Assembly: GCA_965218935.1 (NCBI GenBank)
Contig: CBDCMH010000001.1
Coordinates: 434,001 to 498,000, forward strand
Direction of reading: 5' to 3'
Length of the DNA stretch: 64,000 nucleotides
DNA from: JADFOI01 sp965218935
GTDB lineage: Bacteria; Acidobacteriota; UBA6911; RPQK01; JADFOI01
Part shown: positions 60,147 to 64,000 of the stretch, piece by piece
Numbering within the stretch: position 1 is the stretch's first letter
Layout: each line of letters starts with the position of its first letter
Notes under the pieces: model-generated
Told to the model about the DNA's origin: nothing
The model's input: the letters and a program-made list of their open reading frames with translations, nothing else
The model's database searches: none
Translations under genes and position numbers: made by a program

Positions 60147-61532
60147 AAGTTCCAACAAGCTGATAATTTTCTCTTTGTCAGGCTCAACCACGATGGGCTT
60201 GTTTGCGAAGGTGGAGTTCAGCTTTCCCGATTTCTCCACAATGCGGTTCTCGTAGGACGCATGTTGGTAAAGGTTGTTGAGATGGTAGTTGACGGTATAC
60301 TCCGGATCCTTCAGTTGATGACCGGTTAAAATCGCCACCACGTCTTCGTCGGGGTCCATACTGACTTCGTGATCGTGGCTCTGGCTCAACTGCAGAAGTT
60401 TCTTAAGACCGGCGACTGTGGTGGCTGAAGCCGGCTCACACCCAATTCCATCACTTCCCAAAACGGCTTTGGCATCGGCAATCTCCTGCTCGCTCACCAC
60501 ATCACACCAGCCATCCGTGAACTCCAAAGCACGCAAAGCCTTTTTCCAACTGATGGGCCTCCCGATCTTGATGGCACTGGCAAGGGTCCAGGCATCTTGG
60601 ACGGGGACCAATTGTCCGGAACTGGTGACCAAAGTTCGATGGAGAGGGGCAGCACCGCTGGCCTGGATGATGGTGAGCCGCGGGACCTTGTCGATAAAGC
60701 CCAGTTCCTTCAATTCCATCAGGACTTTTCCATAGGAAGAGCTGTTGCCCAGATTGCCGCCAGGCACCACAATTCGATCCGGAATTTTCCAGTCCAGTTG
60801 ATCGAAAAGCTCGATCATCACGGTTTGCTGGCCTTCGAGTCGAAACGGATTGATGGAATTCATCAGATAAAGGTCCGTTTCTTTCGAAAGTTCCCGCACC
60901 AGGCCCATAGCGACGTCGAAATCTCCCTGGATCTGCAGGGTGAGCGAACCAAAATCCATGGTCTGAGACAATTTCCCGAAAGCGATCTGACCCTTGGGGA
61001 TAAAGACAACGGCACGAAGATTGGCCCGGGCGCAGTAGGCTGCCATGGAAGCGGACGTATTGCCGGTAGAGGCGCAGGCCACCACCCGCGATCCCAGTTT
61101 CCTGGCTTGGGTAACCGCCACCGTCATGCCGTAGTCCTTAAAAGAGCCTGTCGGATTCCAGCCAAGGTGCTTGACCCGCAGGCGATCGAGACCGGCGTAT
61201 TCAGCGGCGCGGGGTGTCTCCAGAACGGGATTGTTCCCCTCTCCCATGGTGACAACGTGGGTCAGGTCTTCCTCGCGAAAAGGCAGCAATTCTCGATAGC
61301 GCCAGACTCCACTGATATCCAGTGGATTGTTGGAGGCACGTCGCTGCCGAAACAGTTTTTTGAGCTTTTCAACGTCAAGATTTGAATGATTCTTGACGAC
61401 GTCCAGAAGGTCAGAGCAGTCAGGACACTGGTAGAGCTTCCTGCCGATATCGAATTCACTTCGGCACGATTCATTGATGCAGCGAAAAAAGAAGGGATGA
61501 TCGGACAGGCCGGATTCTTGGGGCTTAGTCAT
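60144..61532 (-). CDS. thrC: Threonine synthase
   Basis: This PLP enzyme converts O-phosphohomoserine to threonine. The 462 residues begin with a zinc-ribbon-like segment (FRCINESCRSEF ... YQCPDCSDLL). The PLP Lys is K132 in NPTGSFKDYGMTV, with the phosphate-binding loop ASTGNTSASMAAYCARA and VVPGGNLGNSSSYGKVL. The extra zinc-ribbon and long C-terminal tail are found in the larger class of this family. The start ATG 61532 overlaps the end of the upstream TlpA gene by 8 bp, indicating translational coupling. The stop TAG is supplied by the palindromic repeat at 60120-60146. Confidence 0.93.
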   Translation of the reverse strand: MTKPQESGLSDHPFFFRCINESCRSEFDIGRKLYQCPDCSDLLDVVKNHSNLDVEKLKKLFRQRRASNNPLDISGVWRYRELLPFREEDLTHVVTMGEGNNPVLETPRAAEYAGLDRLRVKHLGWNPTGSFKDYGMTVAVTQARKLGSRVVACASTGNTSASMAAYCARANLRAVVFIPKGQIAFGKLSQTMDFGSLTLQIQGDFDVAMGLVRELSKETDLYLMNSINPFRLEGQQTVMIELFDQLDWKIPDRIVVPGGNLGNSSSYGKVLMELKELGFIDKVPRLTIIQASGAAPLHRTLVTSSGQLVPVQDAWTLASAIKIGRPISWKKALRALEFTDGWCDVVSEQEIADAKAVLGSDGIGCEPASATTVAGLKKLLQLSQSHDHEVSMDPDEDVVAILTGHQLKDPEYTVNYHLNNLYQHASYENRIVEKSGKLNSTFANKPIVVEPDKEKIISLLEL

Positions 61533-62067
61533 CAGCTAGGAACGACCGAAATTGTTCGATCATCGCTGGAGAATCCCAACTATAGGATCCAATCTGCCGG
61601 AGGGCAATGCGCCCCTGACGGTCGACAATGAATGTGGTGGGGAGCGCTATGACCTCCACACTCAGGGCATGAGTATCCTCAGGGTCCAGCAAAATAGTGA
61701 AGGGATACGGGTGCTCTTCTAGAAATTGAAGAACTACTTCAGGGTCTTCGCTTGAGACGGCCACCATGGCAAGCCCCTGATCCGAGAATTCCTGGTAAAG
61801 AGAGGCCATAGCAGGCATTTCCTCAAGGCAAGGTAAACACCACGTTGCCCACAGGTTGAGAAAAAGGACCTTGGATTCAAGATCGGAATCGATGAGAGAA
61901 ACATCTCTTCCGTCAAGCGTCTTGAAGGTGCCCGACAGATCGATGGGTTCACGCTCCTCCACCGCCAACCACTCCCTCTTATGCGAGGGGAGCTCTGGGG
62001 GCTGGGCACATCCTAGAATGAGCAAAACTCCCAGGATAGGTGGTGCCAGCCTACGTAGAAAACTCAC
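61525..62067 (-). CDS. TlpA/ResA-like thioredoxin lipoprotein
   Basis: The 180-residue protein has a lipobox (LLILGC, Cys20), so it faces the periplasm on a membrane. The thioredoxin fold shows the redox motif WATWCLPCLEEMP, followed by VAVSSEDPEVVLQFLEEHPY and ALPTTFIVDRQGRIALR with the cis-Pro. It probably reduces disulphides in cytochrome c maturation or similar. It is translationally coupled to thrC, an unusual pairing with no evident functional link. Confidence 0.9.
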   Translation of the reverse strand: MSFLRRLAPPILGVLLILGCAQPPELPSHKREWLAVEEREPIDLSGTFKTLDGRDVSLIDSDLESKVLFLNLWATWCLPCLEEMPAMASLYQEFSDQGLAMVAVSSEDPEVVLQFLEEHPYPFTILLDPEDTHALSVEVIALPTTFIVDRQGRIALRQIGSYSWDSPAMIEQFRSFLADD

Positions 62068-62133
62068 TTCATTCGTCAGTGTGATCTCCCCGATCCAATT
62101 CTAGCATAGTTGTTTCTCGGATTCTGTTTATCC

Positions 62134-62399
62134 TCAGACGTCTCCGAAGGAAATTCCGACGGCCTTGGCGGTACGCACATACTTCCCCTCAGGATCGACC
62201 AGGCGCTGACCGGAAATTGCATCTTTGATGGGCACCGATTCAACCTGGCCACATTTTCGAGCAACCATCTGTCCGAACCGCTCCTGGGCAGCGAGTTCCA
62301 TGGCCACCAGGCCAAAACGGACCGAATAACGGCGTTCAATCCAGGGCAATCACCGCCACCGCTGAGGACACAAATTCTCTTTTTTGGTTTCCGGGCCAT
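62134..62399 (-). pseudogene. pfkA: 6-phosphofructokinase relic with a large internal deletion
   Basis: From 62399 the start reads MARKPKKRICVLSGGGDCPG then LNAVIRSV, the ATP-binding N-terminus of PfkA. Immediately afterwards, in another frame, RFGLVAMELAAQERFGQMVA, SVPIKDAISGQRLVDPEG and RTAKAVGISFGDV give the C-terminal end, stopping at 62134. About 250 central residues (substrate site, effector site) are missing. The joint lies in CGGTCCGTTTTGGCC. The gene is therefore a remnant, and glycolytic PFK must be encoded elsewhere if present. Confidence 0.85.
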
Positions 62400-62499
62400 C
62401 TTAACCGGGCTCAATGTTATAAAAAGTTCCAAGTGAGCGCGCGAGCTCGGTACGCGCCTGGAGAAAGGAAAAAGAACGGGTCAGCTATCGATTGCCAGT

Positions 62500-62650
62500 T
62501 GTCAGTTGTCAGCGTCTGTGGTTTGTGGTCTATTGTCAGAGCGCGCTTCGCGCGCCGAAAATAGAAAATAGAAAAAAAGAATTCGTTTTGAATTTGGAAT
62601 TTGAGATTTTGAATTTCAGCCGGTCTGCCGGCTGTGGCCAGGAGGTCAGC
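62500..62650. other. Low-complexity AT-rich spacer
   Basis: It contains AGCGCGCTTCGCGCGC (hairpin), GAAAATAGAAAATAGAAAA and a run of GAATTTGGAATTTGAGATTT words. Reverse-complement relatives lie at 45325-45375 and 53860-53880. Confidence 0.5.
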
Positions 62651-62658
62651 GCTCTTTC

Positions 62659-63387
62659 ATGAAGGTCTCCTTGTTCATCACTTGTCTGGTGGATCAATTG
62701 TTCCCTCAAATCGGCATCAGCACGATGAAGGTTCTCAGGAAGTTGGGGGTGGAGGTGGAGTTCAACAACCGCCAAACCTGCTGTGGGCAGCCGGCATTCA
62801 ACACCGGGTATGAGGCGGAAGCCCGGCAGGTCGCCCAGCATTTTTTAGAGGTGTATGGGGACTCGGATCATATTGTGGTCCCTTCCGGTTCCTGCAGTAC
62901 CATGATCAAGGTTTGTTTCCCAAAGCTTTTTGCCGAGGATTCCTCACAAAGGCGTCTTGCCGAAGAGGTGGGACAACGAACCTTCGAGTTGTCGGAGTTC
63001 TTGAGTTCGGTTCTGGGGGTGGAGAGTACAGGAGCCCGTTTCCCGGAAGTGGTCACCTATCACGACTCTTGCCATCTTCTGCGTGAACTGGGCATTTCCA
63101 GTGAACCGCGCCAACTGATTCGCGCTGTGGATGAAATTGATTTGCGGGAGATGGAGTGCAGTGATCGCTGCTGTGGCTTTGGAGGTGCCTTTTCGGTGAA
63201 ATTCCCAGACGTCTCGGCCGCCATGGGTGACGACAAAGTGGGGTGGATCCGAAGCTCCGGCGCTCGCTACGTCATCGCAAGCGACGTGGGCTGTTTGATG
63301 CATATCAACGGCTTGCTGGAGCGCAACCAGGTTCCCGTCCAGACCATGCATTTGGCTGAGTTGCTGGCCAAGTTTGATGATGATTAA
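62659..63387 (+). CDS. lutA: LutA-type iron-sulphur subunit of lactate/glycolate utilisation
   Basis: The 242-residue protein has two CCG domains: NRQTCCGQPAFNTGYEAEAR and CSDRCCGFGGAFSVKFPDV, with SGSCSTMIK and YHDSCHLLRELGI. These Cys sets bind Fe-S or non-canonical 4Fe-4S clusters in LutA/GlcF-type proteins. LutA acts with LutB and LutC in cytoplasmic L-lactate oxidation to pyruvate. The start ATG 62659 follows CAGGAGGTCAGCGCTCTTTC. The next gene is lutB-like, with a palindromic repeat copy in the 219-bp gap. Confidence 0.9.
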   Translation: MKVSLFITCLVDQLFPQIGISTMKVLRKLGVEVEFNNRQTCCGQPAFNTGYEAEARQVAQHFLEVYGDSDHIVVPSGSCSTMIKVCFPKLFAEDSSQRRLAEEVGQRTFELSEFLSSVLGVESTGARFPEVVTYHDSCHLLRELGISSEPRQLIRAVDEIDLREMECSDRCCGFGGAFSVKFPDVSAAMGDDKVGWIRSSGARYVIASDVGCLMHINGLLERNQVPVQTMHLAELLAKFDDD

Positions 63388-63396
63388 TCATGGTAA

Positions 63397-63597
63397 ACCC
63401 GCGGTTCTCACACCAACTCGTCGCGAAGCGACGAAAGGGACGGCCTGAGTGCGTTGCGCCACGCGCGACAGAAGCCCCCGCAAACGTACTCACTGCAGTA
63501 CGTTGAGGAGGCCGGGGGCACCCGCTTGCGGGTCGGGGGTACCCGCCTTGCGGGTCGCGCAGTAAGGCCGGATCATTTCGCCGATGCAGTAGAGGGG
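63397..63597 (-). repeat. Dispersed palindromic repeat, about 200 bp, reverse orientation
   Basis: The reverse complement reads CTCTACTGCATCGGCGAAAT, GACCCGCAAGCGGGTGCC, CAACGTACTGCAGTGAGTAC and TTCGTCGCTTCGCGACGAG, in the same order as in the copy at 34619. The outer palindrome arms are degraded. Hairpins made of ACCCGC/GCGGGT words are duplicated. It lies between lutA and lutB. Confidence 0.75.
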
Positions 63598-63606
63598 GTG
63601 TGAAAA

Positions 63607-64000
63607 GTGCGGGTTAAGATTAGTACCAATACCCAGAGCGCCTTAGCCGATGAGACCTTACGGGGGAACCTGCGCCGTGCCCTTGCAGAGACTCTCCACT
63701 CCCGGAATGAAGCTGTTTCGGAGGTCCCCAATTGGGAAGAATTGCGTCACTATGCCCGGGAGGTTAAAGCTCATACCTTGTCCAGATTGCCCGACTACTT
63801 GCAAGGTTTGGAAGAGAAGGTGTTGGAACGGGGTGGGAAGGTCATCTGGGCTGAAACCGGCCAGGAGGCCGTTCAGTTCATTTTGGATTTGAGCCACCAA
63901 AGGCACTTCCGTGAGGTGGTCAAGGGCAAGAGTATGCTGAGCGAAGAGATACACCTGAACGAATCACTGGAACGTGCACAGATTAAGCCGGTGGAAACGG
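63607..64000 (+). CDS. lutB: LutB-like protein, N-terminal part (continues past window)
   Basis: The open frame starts at GTG 63607 after AGAGGGGGTGTGAAAA and runs to the window end (131 codons). It reads RVKISTNTQSALADETLRGN, RVVKAHTLSRLPDYL-like (REVKAHTLSRLPDYLQ), KVIWAETGQEAVQFILDL and EVVKGKSMLSEEIHLNESL. KVxWA...A and VVKxKSMxSEEI(H)LN are hallmarks of LutB/DUF162-containing lactate utilisation subunits. The ferredoxin part would lie beyond the window. Confidence 0.85.
   Translation, partial: MRVKISTNTQSALADETLRGNLRRALAETLHSRNEAVSEVPNWEELRHYAREVKAHTLSRLPDYLQGLEEKVLERGGKVIWAETGQEAVQFILDLSHQRHFREVVKGKSMLSEEIHLNESLERAQIKPVET

Noticed and set aside
1..64000. CRISPR arrays, rRNA genes or a phage structural cluster
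   Set aside because: No regularly spaced direct repeats, no rRNA sequence and no run of phage genes were seen; the only phage-type signals are the small gene at 8999 and the holin-like protein, both isolated.

Overview
The window looks like chromosomal DNA of a Gram-negative bacterium, most probably an Acidobacteriota member or a close relative. The clues are fragments of eukaryotic-like Ser/Thr kinases starting M(V/I)G(K/Q)TISHYK and carrying GGMGVVYKAEDT, outer-membrane barrels and many lipoproteins, isolated housekeeping genes rather than long operons, and several IS families. The taxonomic call is inference. All gene identities come from reading the sequence and recalled family motifs; no database was searched.

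Layout. 1-7.2 kb: 3' part of a copper P-type ATPase, a secreted matrixin-like protease with four tandem C-terminal repeats, a gene split by an amber codon, a Spy-like periplasmic protein and an anti-sigma-like protein next to an ECF sigma factor cut by an IS3 element. 7.4-32 kb is an accessory zone. It holds an IS3, an IS110 with a candidate bridge RNA, an IS5/IS1182-type transposase, three 3' halves of tRNA genes (attachment-site scars), at least four kinase fragments and many frameshifted genes (asparaginase, TPP enzyme, SnoaL, DUF6680-like, BON). Among these sit intact cargo genes: penicillin-acylase-like hydrolase, HAD phosphatase, dihaem cytochrome c, lectin-like protein, Nramp-like transporter, Abhydrolase_10-type enzyme and PAP2 phosphatase.

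32.3-64 kb is mostly core: tRNA-Ser, PilZ, MreB, a holin-like protein, a second PilZ, a Yip1 protein, MscS, a cNMP-binding protein with a degenerate GGDEF domain, TVP38, YajQ, a second Nramp-like protein, an aldo/keto reductase, a ClpX-like ATPase, an exported TenA, a TPR lipoprotein, an Fsr-type MFS exporter, QueA, an RpoH-like sigma factor, a MoxR/ChlI-type AAA plus VWA pair, threonine synthase overlapping a TlpA thioredoxin, a phosphofructokinase relic, and lutA with the start of lutB. Two near-identical IS481 copies (1049 bp, CTAG duplications) and an IS3 with a GTA duplication interrupt it.

The main structural signals are a dispersed palindromic repeat family (core TAGCCCGGATTATGCATA) found between genes throughout and apparently used by IS481 as landing sites; tRNA 3'-half scars with a shared 36-bp direct repeat around a 6.3-kb block; collapsed kinase genes; and repeated homopolymer-length frameshifts. 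The frameshifts concentrate in the accessory zone, so gene decay is plausible, but base-calling error must be excluded. Several proteins (two PilZ, YajQ, degenerate GGDEF) suggest cyclic-di-GMP responses in the core part.
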